A DNA stretch of 64,000 nucleotides from Echinometra lucunter. Its lineage: Eukaryota > Echinodermata > Echinoidea > Camarodonta > Echinometridae. Location: NCBI GenBank assembly GCA_029962745.1, contig CM057162.1, positions 13,238,139 through 13,302,138 of the forward strand, given 5' to 3'. The position numbers were made by a program, and so were the translations under genes. Numbering within the stretch: position 1 is the first letter of the stretch; the number at the start of each line of letters is the position of its first letter. Of this stretch, positions 1 to 11,221 are shown one piece after another. Below the pieces are notes generated by a model. The model was not told where the DNA came from. It made no database searches and was given only the letters and a program-made list of their open reading frames with translations.

Positions 1-103
1 ACCCTACCATTGCATTGTGCTAATAGCATGGCTTTATTCCCTCTCCCCGCCCTCTCATCTTGTGGACCACCTCTACCAACACCACCACCACCACCCCTTC
101 TAG

Positions 104-142
104 GTTCCCACAAACATGCAGCAAGCCCAACAACTCTTGCTG

Positions 143-178
<36 letters not shown>

Positions 179-232
179 AATCTACAGCAACAGGGGTTGC
201 TGCAACAGTCTCATGCCGGCTTGCTCCCCCAG
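104..232 (+). CDS. POU2F1: POU2F coding exon, poly-glutamine rich
   Basis: Acceptor ccttctag before 104 and donor cag|gtagac after 232 bound 43 codons in phase 0. The translation is [15 protein letters not shown] followed by a Q-run and ending QSHAGLLPQ. The CAG/CAA repeat is the kind that varies in length between alleles. Positions 1-103 upstream are intron. Confidence 0.85.
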
Positions 233-3200
233 GTAGACTAGTTTTTTGTGGTACCTCTCACAGCTCTTTAACCTTACTTCATTTGAATTTTTAAAACTTG
301 TTTTATTTATGTCTTCTTTTAAAATTGTTGTTTTATTTGTGTTTTTCTTGTTTTTTAATGTTTCTGTTACTCTTCTAGTTTATCTTGTATTTTACTTAGC
401 TTCGGAACTATTACCAGATTGATTCTATATTTCATCAATCCTTTCTCCCCTAAGTTTTTATCTAAATTTACATATGCTAGAAAAATGCTATGAAGTACTT
501 TTCATTAGTTTTTGAAATTATGTGAGCCTGTATTTCAACAGCAGTCAACTTTTGAGACTTGATTTGGGATTTGAAGAATATATAAGGTTTATAAATTAGC
601 AAAGTGAGTGGGGATGGGAGGGGTATATTATTTGTAGATTAATCTACTTGTGCATTAATTGTTTAGTAAATGTACATGAAATTCACACCTCTTGTGCCAC
701 ATGCTGCATGCCTAGCATGACTGCAACTAATCTTGTCTTGTATCACAAACACTACTTGACGTGTAAACTTTTCGGGTAATGTGGAAAGTACTATGTGTAG
801 GAGAACTTGATTGATCTAGGCTCTTACATGTACATAATTGTATAGTATTTTCCTTGACCTAATAAAATGATACATGTATAACTGCAGTATATGCCACTAA
901 TTGACACCAGTTTTTATTTCTAGCAATTTTTTTCCCTCTTGATTTGTGAACATTTTTTACATTGGCACAAATAATGATGATGATGATGATGATGATAATG
1001 ACGATGATAATAATGATAATAATAATGATAATGAAAATGATAATGATAATGACAATGACAATAATAATAATAATGATAATGATAATAATAATAATGGTAA
1101 TGATAATAATGATAATAATAATGATAATAATGATAATAATGATAATCATAATAATGATAATAATGATACTTCATTCTTCTATAGCGCTTTTCAGGACCGT
1201 AGGCCCTCTCAAAGCGCTTTACAATGTACACTCTTTACAAGCATAGGAAGCAATTTTTTTTTCCTCTTGCCTTGTCTTTGCAGCAATCCCTGATCCAAGC
1301 ACAAGCCATCAATGCACAACAGTTGCAGCAACAAGCACAAGCCCTGAATGCTGCAGGAATTCAGGCCGTTTCTGCTGCAGCGGCAGTTGCTACAACAAAT
1401 GTAAGTAACCATGGGACACTTCAAGACAATATTGAGTGCCAGTTGGACCTACATGTGTGTGAAGAATTGTTTCCTTAGTAGAAACATTTAAAAAGAGTCT
1501 CGAGTCACACATGTTCACATCTTATTTTAGTTAAATCCCTGTTAGATTATACATGTACATATGAAGTGTTCATATGCAAAAACCGGTAAACGCCATTTTA
1601 GAAAATTTTGAAAGTAAGGTTACTGTTGTATACTACAAAATAATACTTTTCAAACGATACATTGCTCATGACATATAAAGGTATATTGTTGAAGTTCTGG
1701 TCAAATACTATGGTACCCATGGTACTCTTTCTGCCGGGTGCTATTCCCTTACTGGTCCAGAGTGCCACAACCCAATAGCAACTCCAGCTTCAACAAGCTC
1801 AGAAGCCACAGGGAGGAGTAGCCATTGTCACTACCCCAACTACCCTAACTCATTCCCATCGAAGTGACAATATGCAGTGATGTTATGTAACAGCCCCAGA
1901 GTGTGTGTGACTGCGCAACAAAACTGCAGCTTCAGCAAGCCCAAAGTAAAGAGGAGTGACCATGTGACCGACCACCCCCTTCATTCCTCAGATTCCGATC
2001 AACCAGTGTAAATGACTATGTTGCTTGATATTTCCCCACCAGGCCCAGAGTGTCACAGCCCAACAGCAACTTCAGCTTCAGCAAGCCCAGAAGCAAGGGG
2101 GAGGAGTAACCACAGTCACTGCCCCACCCATCTCCAGTATCCCTCACAGTCACGTGGAGGAACAGACAGATCTCGAGGAACTGGAACAGTTTGCGAGAAC
2201 CTTCAAGCAGAGACGTATCAAGCTGGGCTTCACTCAGGCAAGTCTCATATACTCCTTTCAGTAAATCCCTGGTCTGGACCAGGTCCACACTGTTTTAGAG
2301 CTGCTTTTATCAGCACCAGGAGTGGACCAGGTGCAGACACAAGAATTACTGAATGGAGTCACACCATACCCCACCCTAAAATTCCCCACACGGTCAGAGG
2401 TAACTTTTTTTCAATGCCTGTATTTTGGCATACATCAAATATTTCTCCCCAAATGGTGAGCTCTTCTGCTCAGACCAGAAGGTGACGTCATTTGTATGTG
2501 GGCATGTTCAGTTACCATAAACATTTACTGCCTTTTGGACTGATTTTTGAAGAGTTATGGTAACAGAAGGTTGGTCTGGTGTGAATTACTGAACGCAAAT
2601 TTTACTGCTCGGTGTGGACTATTTGATTGCAGACCAAAAGTAAGAATTCTTGAAAACGACGTTACTCCCTAGGCCCCATCTTATAAGAGATGCATTAGAT
2701 CCAAACTGATAGCAAATCCTTCAGTTTATTTCTATTTTAAGAATTATTTTTATTGTAACATTTATGGATCAAATATGATGCATGAGTAGAGCTCCAATCA
2801 GATAAGGTGACCCACAAGCCCTTTAATCAGGGATACTATTTTCAGGCAAAAACCTGAATTCGGTCCCTGCCAATTTATTTTCAGGCCATAGTTTATGCAT
2901 TTTTGTGTACTGAACTTTCAGACCCTCTGGTCGATTCCAACTGGCATCCCTACCTTTAATAGACAGGGCCTAGGAAGCATCATAGTGTAGAGGTGTAGTC
3001 TTTAGTTCATTCAGTTTACTGTCAGTATAGAGGTTGACAAGTGTTGAAATGTTGCTTACATACCTAGGAACTGTATTCTATGTACAGTTGTCCCTTTCCA
3101 CTCAAATATCAGGATGACTTCATTTCTTCAAGTGCATAGGATGCTGATAGTATTAAATCTTTTGTCTCAGAGCTTGGCTTATTGTTCATTTTCTATGCTT

Positions 3201-4150
3201 CTTGCTTGATACAGGGTGATGTTGGTCTTGCTATGGGCAAGCTGTATGGCAATGACTTCAGCCAGACGACCATCTCACGCTTTGAAGCTCTCAATCTGAG
3301 CTTCAAGAACATGTGTAAGCTGAAACCACTCCTGCAGAAGTGGCTGGACGATGCTGACACTACTGTATCCAACCCTGCACTTCTGGGCCCTCACAGCAGT
3401 CCCGAAGGCATCAACCGCCGCCGGAAAAAGCGAACAAGCATTGAGACCAACATCAGGGTATCGTTGGAGAAGAGCTTCCTCCAGCAGCCAAAGCCAACAT
3501 CAGAAGAGATTGCCATCCTTGGTGAACAGCTAGGCATGGAGAAGGAGGTAGTGAGAGTTTGGTTTTGTAACCGCCGACAGAAGGAAAAGCGTATCAATCC
3601 GCCTGTTTCGAGCCTGAATCTGCAGAACCTGATGGCGCACCACACCTCGCATTCTATATCGACCTTAAACCTGTCACCAGGTGTCACACAGATCCAGCAG
3701 TCCACACCAGGCACTCCAGTCACTCCGTCCACCCCTGTCTCCTCCAGAATCATCAGCAGCATTGGTGCTGCCGCCGCCACCACCAATGGACAGAACGCAA
3801 CCCCCATGCAGACTAAAACTGTGGCCATACAGTCGTCAGGGAGAACTATAGCGGTCAATTTGGTGTCTGCGACCAACGGTCAAGTCGCAGCTACCCCCGC
3901 AACAACGGTCACACCCATCGCGCTCACAGCCGTTACTCCGTCCACATCCGGCCAACCACAGATGTCCCTGGTCAACGCGGCCACCCACAAAGCTATTTTG
4001 GCTGCGGCTGTCTCACAGAAAGCAGGAACAGGCAACACAGTGGCAACTACAACTGTTACACCAACCCTGATACAAACAGCAAATCAACTTGCATCACTGT
4101 CAACATCAAATACAATTGCAGTATCAAGTGGTACACCATCAAAGGGCTAA
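104..4150 (+). CDS. POU2F1: POU class 2 (Oct-1/Oct-2-like) homeodomain transcription factor, 3' part of gene
   Basis: Four coding exons (104-232, 1284-1400, 2043-2237, 3215-4150) join in phase 0 into 458 residues plus stop; upstream exons lie outside the window. The first two exons and the start of the third are glutamine-rich, as in the N-terminal activation region of vertebrate Oct-1. The POU-specific domain runs from about residue 121 to 194 ([20 protein letters not shown], then [13 protein letters not shown]), a ~19-residue linker follows, and the POU homeodomain is at about 214-273 with [15 protein letters not shown] at its start and recognition helix [14 protein letters not shown], including the base-contacting Val/Cys/Asn of the POU type. 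The tail is Thr/Ser/Ala-rich. Both domains match class 2 far better than other POU classes. Such proteins bind the octamer ATGCAAAT in the nucleus. Whether vertebrate POU2F1, 2 or 3 is the closest relative is not meaningful for an invertebrate single-copy gene. Confidence 0.95.
233..1283 (+). other. POU2F intron with GATAAT microsatellite
   Basis: AT-rich intron with no coding signal. It holds an imperfect (ATAATG)n / (GAT)n array at about 972-1168. Directly after the array, at about 1172-1226, is a short inverted repeat of the type tagcgcttt...aaagcgctttaca, a fragment resembling the 3' part of a dispersed repeat. The open frames across the array on both strands are low-complexity artefacts. 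Confidence 0.7.
972..1168. repeat. imperfect GAT/ATAATG microsatellite
   Basis: About 200 bp of GAT, AAT and ATAATG units with scattered substitutions. It reads as Asn/Asp, Ile/Met or Tyr/His homopolymers depending on frame, so long open frames here mean nothing. Confidence 0.95.
1284..1400 (+). CDS. POU2F1: POU2F coding exon, Gln/Ala rich
   Basis: Acceptor ctttgcag before 1284 and donor aat|gtaagt after 1400 give 39 codons in phase 0 ([13 protein letters not shown] ... AAAAVATTN). This continues the Q-rich activation region of the preceding exon. Confidence 0.9.
1755..1865 (+). pseudogene. decayed copy of the next POU2F exon (pseudo-exon 1)
   Basis: The sequence from gtccagagtgccacaaccc onward follows the start of the exon at 2043 base for base with scattered substitutions (exon: cccagagtgtcacagccc), through the CAG-rich stretch and the ggaggagta motif. 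An in-frame TAG replaces a Gln codon (caatag), so it cannot code. Confidence 0.8.
1891..1995 (+). pseudogene. decayed copy of the next POU2F exon (pseudo-exon 2)
   Basis: A second partial copy of the exon at 2043. It is recognisable by cagccccagagtgtgtgtg, then ctgcagcttcagcaagccca, then gaggagtgacc. It is shorter and more diverged in its second half. With pseudo-exon 1 and the true exon it forms a head-to-tail series spaced roughly 140-150 bp apart. Confidence 0.75.
2043..2237 (+). CDS. POU2F1: POU2F coding exon with start of the POU-specific domain; GC donor
   Basis: Acceptor ttccccaccag before 2043. The 65 codons run [14 protein letters not shown] ... [17 protein letters not shown] and end at Gln of GFTQ. 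The next exon must begin GDVGLAMGK, so the exon ends at 2237 and the intron begins GCAAGT: a GC-AG intron. No GT nearby keeps the frame. Confidence 0.92.
2238..3214 (+). other. POU2F GC-AG intron splitting the POU-specific domain
   Basis: The intron opens GCAAGT and closes gatacag before 3215. It splits the POU-specific domain between GFTQ and GDVG. Apart from gctcagaccagaag-like short repeats no feature is evident. Confidence 0.85.
3215..4150 (+). CDS. POU2F1: POU2F terminal coding exon: rest of POU-specific domain, homeodomain, Thr/Ser-rich tail
   Basis: A 936-bp exon from acceptor ttgatacag to TAA at 4148-4150. In order it encodes [15 protein letters not shown] (rest of the POU-specific domain), a linker ending SSPEGIN, the homeodomain, and a ~180-residue tail rich in Thr, Ser, Ala and Val ([20 protein letters not shown]). 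GC content is clearly higher than in the flanking introns, as expected for coding sequence. Confidence 0.96.
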   Translation, partial: GDVGLAMGKLYGNDFSQTTISRFEALNLSFKNMCKLKPLLQKWLDDADTTVSNPALLGPHSSPEGINRRRKKRTSIETNIRVSLEKSFLQQPKPTSEEIAILGEQLGMEKEVVRVWFCNRRQKEKRINPPVSSLNLQNLMAHHTSHSISTLNLSPGVTQIQQSTPGTPVTPSTPVSSRIISSIGAAAATTNGQNATPMQTKTVAIQSSGRTIAVNLVSATNGQVAATPATTVTPIALTAVTPSTSGQPQMSLVNAATHKAILAAAVSQKAGTGNTVATTTVTPTLIQTANQLASLSTSNTIAVSSGTPSKG

Positions 4151-5128
4151 AGTACTTTCAAGCACCCAGTATAGACTGATGCCAAAGGAGTGACATTTTC
4201 TCTTCCTTGATATATCTTCAAATTTTTAAATTTGGCCATCTTTGCTACTGTCTTCATTGAATCTAAGTGACCCATGGATGTCTATATTAGACAAGGTTTG
4301 ATATTCATTGTTTCAAATGCCGGGAGAACTCTTCTGATTGATATCAGGGGTGGTGTCACAAAGGGGCAGGGAGGCAGCCACCCCTATTGTTTTAAGTGAT
4401 CAAAAAAAAAAGAAAAAAAAAGAAGAGCATCAGCCACCAAAAAGAACAAGAAGAAAGAAGAGTGTGGGGAAGAAAGAGAGCAGGATCAGGCAACTATATA
4501 ATAGCCCTATTTGCTAATTTAAAATGTAAATTAACTCACCTGAGGGTCATCTTGTCCCCTCCCCCCTCTTTTTAAAATAGCCTGACGCTAGCCCAGCTCG
4601 ATGTTTTTCTGTCGATATGGAGCACTAGGAGAGAGATGAGCCAATATTAATCCGTTGAGCCCTATGCCCGAAATCAAATTGTGTTCAACGGGTTAAAGAC
4701 AGGTGTTACATAGCATCAGGGGGTTATAGGTGATCCTCTTCACCAAAGCTGGTATTGTTTTGCTTTTGGTTTCATGCAGTCTTCACCTCTGTATCAGTTG
4801 GGCTTGACTTCTTCTGGTCAAAGAACAGAATTCCTACTCTTCTTCTTACTGTTGTCAACACCTGTACATGTAATATAGTAAGAAAATGCCTCAAATGACC
4901 GTCTAGGGTTGATATCATATCATCAATTGTACATCACAAGCTCTGGTGGCATTTGCTTCATGATCAACTTACAACACCAACATAATTTCAACTTTGACCT
5001 TTGACCCTTGACACACTACATCGGGCACTTTCAAGTGCATGAAACTTTCTGTATTTACGCTAGTAGTTGGGACGCTATGAAATTTCATGCCTTAAAATCA
5101 AAGGAATCATTTACAGATGCATCAAGGA
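4151..5128 (+). other. POU2F 3' UTR / flank
   Basis: There is no coding signal after the POU2F stop. A purine-rich stretch lies at 4400-4480. No convincing AATAAA with a downstream GU-rich element was found close to the stop, so the transcript end cannot be placed. Confidence 0.5.
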
Positions 5129-5810
5129 ATTTGCTGAGAAAAATGCTGTTCATACACTGTATCTGGCGAACAATTTCGTACCGCAAAATTTCAGTAATTT
5201 TACAATATACTCAAGAGGCTGTGTCCATGATTAAATCCTGTATTGTGTGGTCTCACACTTGTTTACTACCCACTTCTTATCTAATTTGAATTTGATCATA
5301 AATTCATGATCATGATTTCTGTTCACATTTACTACTACCCCTTATGTTTCTCCATAAATTTTCTCCATAAATAACTTACAGGAAATATTCGACAGTATGG
5401 TGATTAATCTTAACTGAAAGGTTTTAAGATTTGAATTGTTGCATTGATTGCTATCGTTCTTTTCACATTCAAAAATTTCAAAAATGCTGTTGATACACTG
5501 TATCTGGCGAACAATTTCGTACCGCAAAATTTCAGTAATTTTACAATATACTCAAGAGGCTGTGTCCATGATTAAATCCTGTATTGTGTGGTCTCACACT
5601 TGTTTACTACCCACTTCTTAGCTAATTTGAATTTGATCATAAATTCATGATCATGATTTCTGTTCACATTTACTACTACCCCTTATGTTTCTCCATAAAT
5701 TTTCTCCATAAATAACTTACAGGAAATATTCGACAGTATGGTGATTAATCTTAACTAAAAGGTTTTAAGATTTGAATTGTTGCATTGATTGCTATCGTTC
5801 TTTTCACATT
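5129..5810. repeat. recent 341-bp direct tandem duplication
   Basis: The segment ending at 5469 is repeated immediately, ending at 5810, with an offset of exactly 341 bp. I see only about three substitutions (ttcatacac/ttgatacac, cttatc/cttagc, actgaaagg/actaaaagg). Each unit holds the palindrome aattcatgatcatgattt. It lies in the presumed POU2F 3' UTR. Confidence 0.93.
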
Positions 5811-6387
5811 TCAACTGAAACTTTTTAGAGAATTTGCATCCAAAATCTATCATTGGAGATGAAGTTATATGTTTGATGCAACTACTGTCCATTAAATACC
5901 CATACACCACCCCTGGGTCGAGAGAGACAACTGCACTTGAAATGCCTTATACGGGGAAGGAGGATTCCTAGATATGTATATATTCCTATGGCTTTTGAGA
6001 ATCTTTTTCAAAGATGAGTTAAAAGCACAAAATCAGTCAAACTTTTGTTCAGAAATTGAATTGATGCTGATCCAAAGACTCTAAAAAATGTTCTATCAAC
6101 GACACGTTTTTCAATGAAATGATTTATTCTAATCTGAAATAGAAACATATTCATTTTTGTGTAATGACATGCAGTTTAGTACTCTCTGCAACCTATTCTT
6201 CATTCTTTGCATTAGATGGATTTAAAAAAAAAGATTTTGTTGATCACTGAGATGTCATTTATTCGTAATCATCTAAACTGTCATAGGTAATTGATTTTTA
6301 GATGTGGCAAAGAAATGATTCTTCTGTGTGAAAGAATTTTCTCAAATCCCAGAATGTAAATGTAAGATATTAAGAGTCAAATATTAC

Positions 6388-6884
6388 AGGAAAAGTCCAC
6401 CCCAGAAGTTTCACTGTTTCAATCAAAGGAGATGAATTTGAACAGCATTTTAAAAAAAGAAATGAGCAAAATCGGTCAAAGAATAAGAAAATTACACTCA
6501 TTTACATTTTCTTATAAATTACTCTTGGCTCTGCAGATTAGCAACACTGATGACATCATAATCATGTGAGCAGCTCTCCATTCACTTTGTATATGAAATT
6601 TCACATTTTTTCAATTTTTTTTTTTTTTTTGTTGCAAATGTGCAACTTCCAAAAAAATTGAAAAAATGTGAAATTTCATATACAAAGTGAATGGAGAGCT
6701 GCTCACATTATTATGATGTCATCAGTGTGGCCAATCTGCAGAGCCAAGAGTAATTTATTAGAAAATGTAAATGAGTGTAATTTTCTTATTCTTTGACCGA
6801 TTTTGCTCATTTCTTTTTTAAAATACTGTTCAAATTTAACTCCTTTTATTGAAACGGTGAAACTTCTGGGGTGGACTTTGCCTT
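6388..6884. mobile_element. palindromic MITE (family A, long copy)
   Basis: Two ~235-bp arms in inverted orientation meet at a T-rich centre (6605-6655). The outer ends read ggaaaagtccaccccagaag and cttctggggtggactttgcc. A shorter member of the same family is at 63215-63519. Open frames inside are by-products of the palindrome. Confidence 0.9.
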
Positions 6885-7525
6885 TACGCTGACTATTGTT
6901 CAAAATTTTAAAAAAAAATCGTTATAAATGAACATGCTAAATTTCTCTTGGAAAATGTCTTAAGCATTAAAGACGTTGGAGGAGCAGGATAGGCCTTGTA
7001 TACATTGATTATGACATGTCCAAGAATGATATATTTTTCTTTGCAAAGTGAGCCTTCAGGTTCACGACTTTGTGACTGAGGGAACGACAAAAGAGGTCTA
7101 GGTTTAGGGTCACATTGGTTCACACGGGTTCACACGGGTTCACACTAAAAAGTTTGATTTATTTTGATAGGCATTGGAGAAAATTTCAAGCGGTCATTCA
7201 CATGGACCAAATAATTGCACTAGACTTGACAGAAACCAATCGATTGTTCATTGGTCTTTGCCCTGTAACATAAGATTTACCAGCAAGCAATTTTTCTTGT
7301 GACATCGATTGTATTTCTAGTCCTGGTACAACTGAGCATATCATTCAGGCATGCAGAATCATTGTGAATTACCAATAATTGTAAAGATGTGATTGATTGA
7401 AGAAGCCGGTTTAAGTTGAGCCTTCATTTGACAGGGCCTGTTGTGTCTTTTAGGTCAAATCAGTTTTATAGTATGTATCAATAATATTGATAGTAATAAT
7501 AATATGCCATTCTTGTATAGCGTAT

Positions 7526-7600
7526 ACAGGCGAACCTTGTTATAACAAACTCCTCCACTGTTCCACAATATGATGTAACATCTATAGACTTGATATAATT
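7526..7600. repeat. fragment of a pogo-like MITE end
   Basis: tacaggcgaaccttgttata matches the terminus of the pogo-like elements at 34297 and 56008 (CAGGCGAACC followed by a TTATAA-like motif). Only one end is recognisable. Confidence 0.55.
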
Positions 7601-7686
7601 ACCCCTGCATCAACTTTTAACAACTGTACTGTAGCCCTTAGTGCATTCAAGGAGTAAATCCTACCAGGTAGCCACTTACTTTTCCT

Positions 7687-7832
7687 GGGCCCCGTCATAA
7701 AACTTGTTATCAGTAATAATTACCAAATTTCTATGACAATTTTGCTCTCCGCCAATCAGATGCAAGGATTTCAGTAGCTTACAACAGTTATTGCAACTTT
7801 TTAGTGATAGCAAGTTTTATGAAACGCGGCCC
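7687..7832. mobile_element. inverted-repeat MITE (family B)
   Basis: The ends gggccccgtcataaaacttg and caagttttatgaaacgcggc are inverted copies of each other. The middle carries gccaatcagatgcaaggatt, also found at 10320 and 31913. Confidence 0.85.
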
Positions 7833-7839
7833 TGGGTCA

Positions 7840-7956
7840 ACCATGGCAAACGCAGATAAATGGCTTGTCAAAGGATGTACATTAGTGCAGTGCCAGGGGA
7901 TTTGAACCTTGTACCTTGTGGTTAACAGTTCAGAGACTGATCCTCCGGACCACAAC
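7840..7956 (-). mobile_element. tRNA-derived SINE fragment
   Basis: Read on the minus strand, from about 7956 down: TGGTCCGGAGGATCAG (A-box-like), then about 25 nt later GGTTCAAATCCCC (B-box-like), then a tail CACTAATGTAC...CCTTTG. The same order and tail occur at 56878-57019. Confidence 0.75.
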
Positions 7957-9220
7957 AACTTCACATCTCATTTCAGCCTGGAAGCTAGTATCATACCTGC
8001 CAACTGTCCCTATTTGATAGGGGCAATTCCCTATTTTGGGAAAAGGAAATACAAATTTTTCAACTGTGATGGCCCTGTGCCCCTGCTTTTGAAAAATCTG
8101 TCTGTAGTAATGCAAAATTCAAGAATGTCTCTTATTTTTTGACAGATTCTTAGTCATTTGTCCCTATTTCCTGACTTGCAGGATCGGCAGATATGTAGTA
8201 AATCTCGAATTTAATTCCATCAAATTTATGTATTACAAAATCACTATGATGCATACATTTTGGTAAAGGGAGCTAACAAGTACCATGTGCTAATCAAGGT
8301 TTATAAAGTTGATTACATGAATAAAGATCTGCCAATTGATTGAAATGTATATCTCTAATATCTTTTTAGAATAACACATTTACAACAATAATAGTAATAA
8401 CCTAACAACAAAAAGATTATTAATATAACAAATATCAAGTGAGCATGGAATAAATACAGTAAATAATAATGACCTGTATGAACATTTCCGAAATAAATTT
8501 TCTAGTTGGTATTCTTTTCAATTACATGTAAGTACTGTTGTAATGCCCATCCAAAACTTCTGTGACTGGTAATATTCCTTAATTCTGAACTCTTCATAAA
8601 GTACCTTATACTGAACCATCTTTTCTCAATGTGTTGCCGTTATTAAAATTGTATTGACAATTTGTGTTTCCCTTGTCACACTGGAATGTATTGGAACTGA
8701 CAATCAAATGTGCTTTTTAAAATACTATTTGGTCCGTTTGAAATGTTACTAATTCTAATGCCTTGTAGTTTTATAGATGTAGATGTTTTAAAGAGAGGGA
8801 GAGAGAAAAAAATTATGATATACCTCGGCTTTTTACTGCCCAGATGAGAGGAGTGGTTTGATTTTGTAAATACATGGAAATGTGGACCATGATCGATTTT
8901 TTTTTTAGTCAGTATTGTAATTTATTTTGCATTTCCTTTTTTTTTTATATTGTATAGTGTTTCATTTACTTGTATGTTTATTTGCATTTCCAGACACTTG
9001 TTTTATACCATATTTGTATATGTATTTATGTTTAAAATGTTGCTGCGATTTTCGTATGGCTGTGAAAAAAAAAGAAAATGACATTTTACAAATGTTTCGA
9101 TGGAAAAGAATTAAAGAAAATGAAAATTTGACCTTCATAATCTTCCCTACTTTGAAAGAATTTTGTGAAAGGAAGAAAATGAGAAATGAAATAGGTTCCA
9201 ACTGGCAACCCCGGTGAGAA
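7957..9220. other. non-coding stretch
   Basis: AT-rich sequence with no gene, no splice-bounded open frame and no clear element. AATAAATT at about 8500 is a possible polyadenylation signal, without support. Confidence 0.5.
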
Positions 9221-9249
9221 TGGGGGAGAGGGAGGGAGAGAGAGAGAGG

Positions 9250-9293
<44 letters not shown>

Positions 9294-9411
9294 AGGAGAG
9301 AGAGAGGGAGGAGAGAGAGAGAGAGAGAGGGAGGGAGAGAGAGAGGGAGGGAGAGAGAGAGGGAGGAGAGAGAGAGAGGGAGGGAGAGAGAGAGAGAGAG
9401 AGTGAGAGAGA
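9221..9411. repeat. GA/GGA microsatellite
   Basis: About 190 bp of GAGA with GGGA interruptions. Its long Ser/Leu/Pro or Arg/Glu open frames are low-complexity artefacts. Confidence 0.95.
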
Positions 9412-9450
9412 CAGAAGGATAAATTGTTGGAGATGAATATACATGTATTT

Positions 9451-9650
9451 ACAGCAGATGAATTCATTTTCATAAAAGACGAATGCATCATGAGATGAAA
9501 AGATAAAAGATGAAAATACTTTAAATGACGAATATTCTTTTTAGCTGATGAATTTACAGCAGATGAATTCATTTTCCTAAAATGCATCATGAGATGAAAA
9601 GATAAAAGATGAAAATACTTAATGACGAATGTTTTTTTTTAAACAGATGA
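9451..9650. repeat. two-unit ~105-bp tandem repeat
   Basis: acagcagatgaattcatttt followed by tgcatcatgagatgaaaag and gatgaaaatact occurs at 9451 and again at 9556, with a short deletion in the second unit. The flanks to 9860 keep a loose AGATGAAT periodicity. Confidence 0.85.
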
Positions 9651-10250
9651 ATAGATAAAGACCGTATGGACCGTCGAAAATTTGTGACAGAAAGATAAAA
9701 GTTGGATTTAAGCATGAAATTCCTTCTTGTCTGTTTTTTTTGTATATCAATACGTGGACTTTGTATTTAATGTTAAAAGACAAGATATATTTATTCATAA
9801 GATGAATAGATTTTTAAAGATGAACATTTTATCAGAAGATGAATTTAATTTTAAAGGAGATAAATATATTCGGTTCTAGGACAAATGAATTTTTTGCAGA
9901 TCAATAAAATCAATTTATTCCCGTTTGGCTTTCCCTGGGTTTGTGCCCAAAGCCAAAGATAGGAAGTACTAGTGGCGTCCATCATTATTTTGCATCAACT
10001 TTTAGAATTTGATTGCCATTCACCACACCTTTTGCCGTGCCTGGAGTGGCGAAGCAGAAATATCTAACATCGCCAGCCTTCTATCTCCCCCCCCCCCCCC
10101 CTTCCCGGCCCTCTTCCCATTCCGATGCACCAATCCTTTCAAAAAACTTAAAAGGAAAACTAAACAACACGCATGCGTATGAGATTACTAATAAATCCGG
10201 TTGAGCGGATTCTTCATCATGTTCATTACGGTATGTGAACAAGCCATGTC

Positions 10251-10397
10251 GCCGTTTCATTAAACTTGTTATCAGTAACAACTGCCATACATTTTCTACG
10301 AAAAATTTGCTCTCAGCCAATCAGATGCAAAGATTTAAGTAGCTTATAACAGTTATTACGACTTGTTATTGATAACAACTTTTATGAAACGGGGCCC
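10251..10397. mobile_element. inverted-repeat MITE (family B)
   Basis: The ends gccgtttcattaaacttgtt and aacaacttttatgaaacggg are inverted. The core is gccaatcagatgcaaag. Same family as 7687-7832. Confidence 0.85.
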
Positions 10398-10543
10398 ATA
10401 TATCTTAGTGAAAGTAAAGACAGAAGGCCTCGATCAGCCTATTTATGCCTAAAAAACAAAAACAACTGCATTCACAATAAAGAGAGAGAAAGACAGGAGG
10501 AGAGAGACTATAGGGAGAGTGGGAAAAGGATAATTCTGTACAG

Positions 10544-10544
<1 letters not shown>

Positions 10545-10608
<64 letters not shown>

Positions 10609-10632
10609 CTGGCCGGGGGGGGGGGGGGGGTC
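10545..10632. repeat. GA microsatellite followed by a poly-G run
   Basis: (AG)n at 10545-10608, then a G run at about 10614-10630. Homopolymer G/C runs of this kind recur about twenty times in the window, often at the ends of inverted-repeat elements. Confidence 0.95.
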
Positions 10633-11213
10633 ATTGTCGTAGTTGTAAACAGATTGAAATAACTAGTATGAAAAGAAAAATGTCTTTAAAAATGCGCCTG
10701 AGTCAATCGATCCCTTCCAGACCCTTTGTTAATTTGAGCCCTAAATGTAAACCCTCGCACCCCTATACCATACCCCTACCCATTTTTAAGGGTCATGTCG
10801 GTAGAAAAGGGTACCCATTTTTAGGGACTTTGCATCGATCTCGGGTGTGTACTTAGGCCTCATGATGGGAGAGAATATCATTCTAAACAATAAAGTTACT
10901 GATATTTTAAAAAGTGAGTGGCATGTTTAGGGGTTTCCGACTCAAAACCATACTATGCTTAGGGATTTCTTGTGAAAAGAGCGGCACCCGCCCCCCCCCC
11001 CCCCCATCCTTTCAGCCTGCGATGTTGATCATTTTTTATTTACCCATAAATAATAATAATAACAAATGTATTACATATAAAGACATGGGTATATGTATGA
11101 GCAAAATTCTAATTTCCACAAGTCCCACCGACAACCCCCAAAATACTGCGAACTCCACGAACTCCAAGATCATGAAGATGGTATCTTTCTTATACACGCT
11201 GGGCTGAGCTATC
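10633..11213. other. non-coding stretch
   Basis: No gene recognised. A C run at 10990-11005 and short AAT repeats at 11048-11065 are the only structure seen. Confidence 0.5.
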
Positions 11214-11221
11214 TACTATAC

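Noticed and set aside
859..1293. Asn/Asp-, Ile- and Tyr/His-rich open frames on both strands
   Set aside because: Translation of a GAT/ATAATG microsatellite.
5008..5289. 93-codon open frame after POU2F
   Set aside because: It runs into the 341-bp tandem duplication, has no family resemblance and no splice context.
8962..9590. Ser/Leu/Pro-rich open frames on the minus strand
   Set aside because: Translation of the GA microsatellite at 9221-9411.
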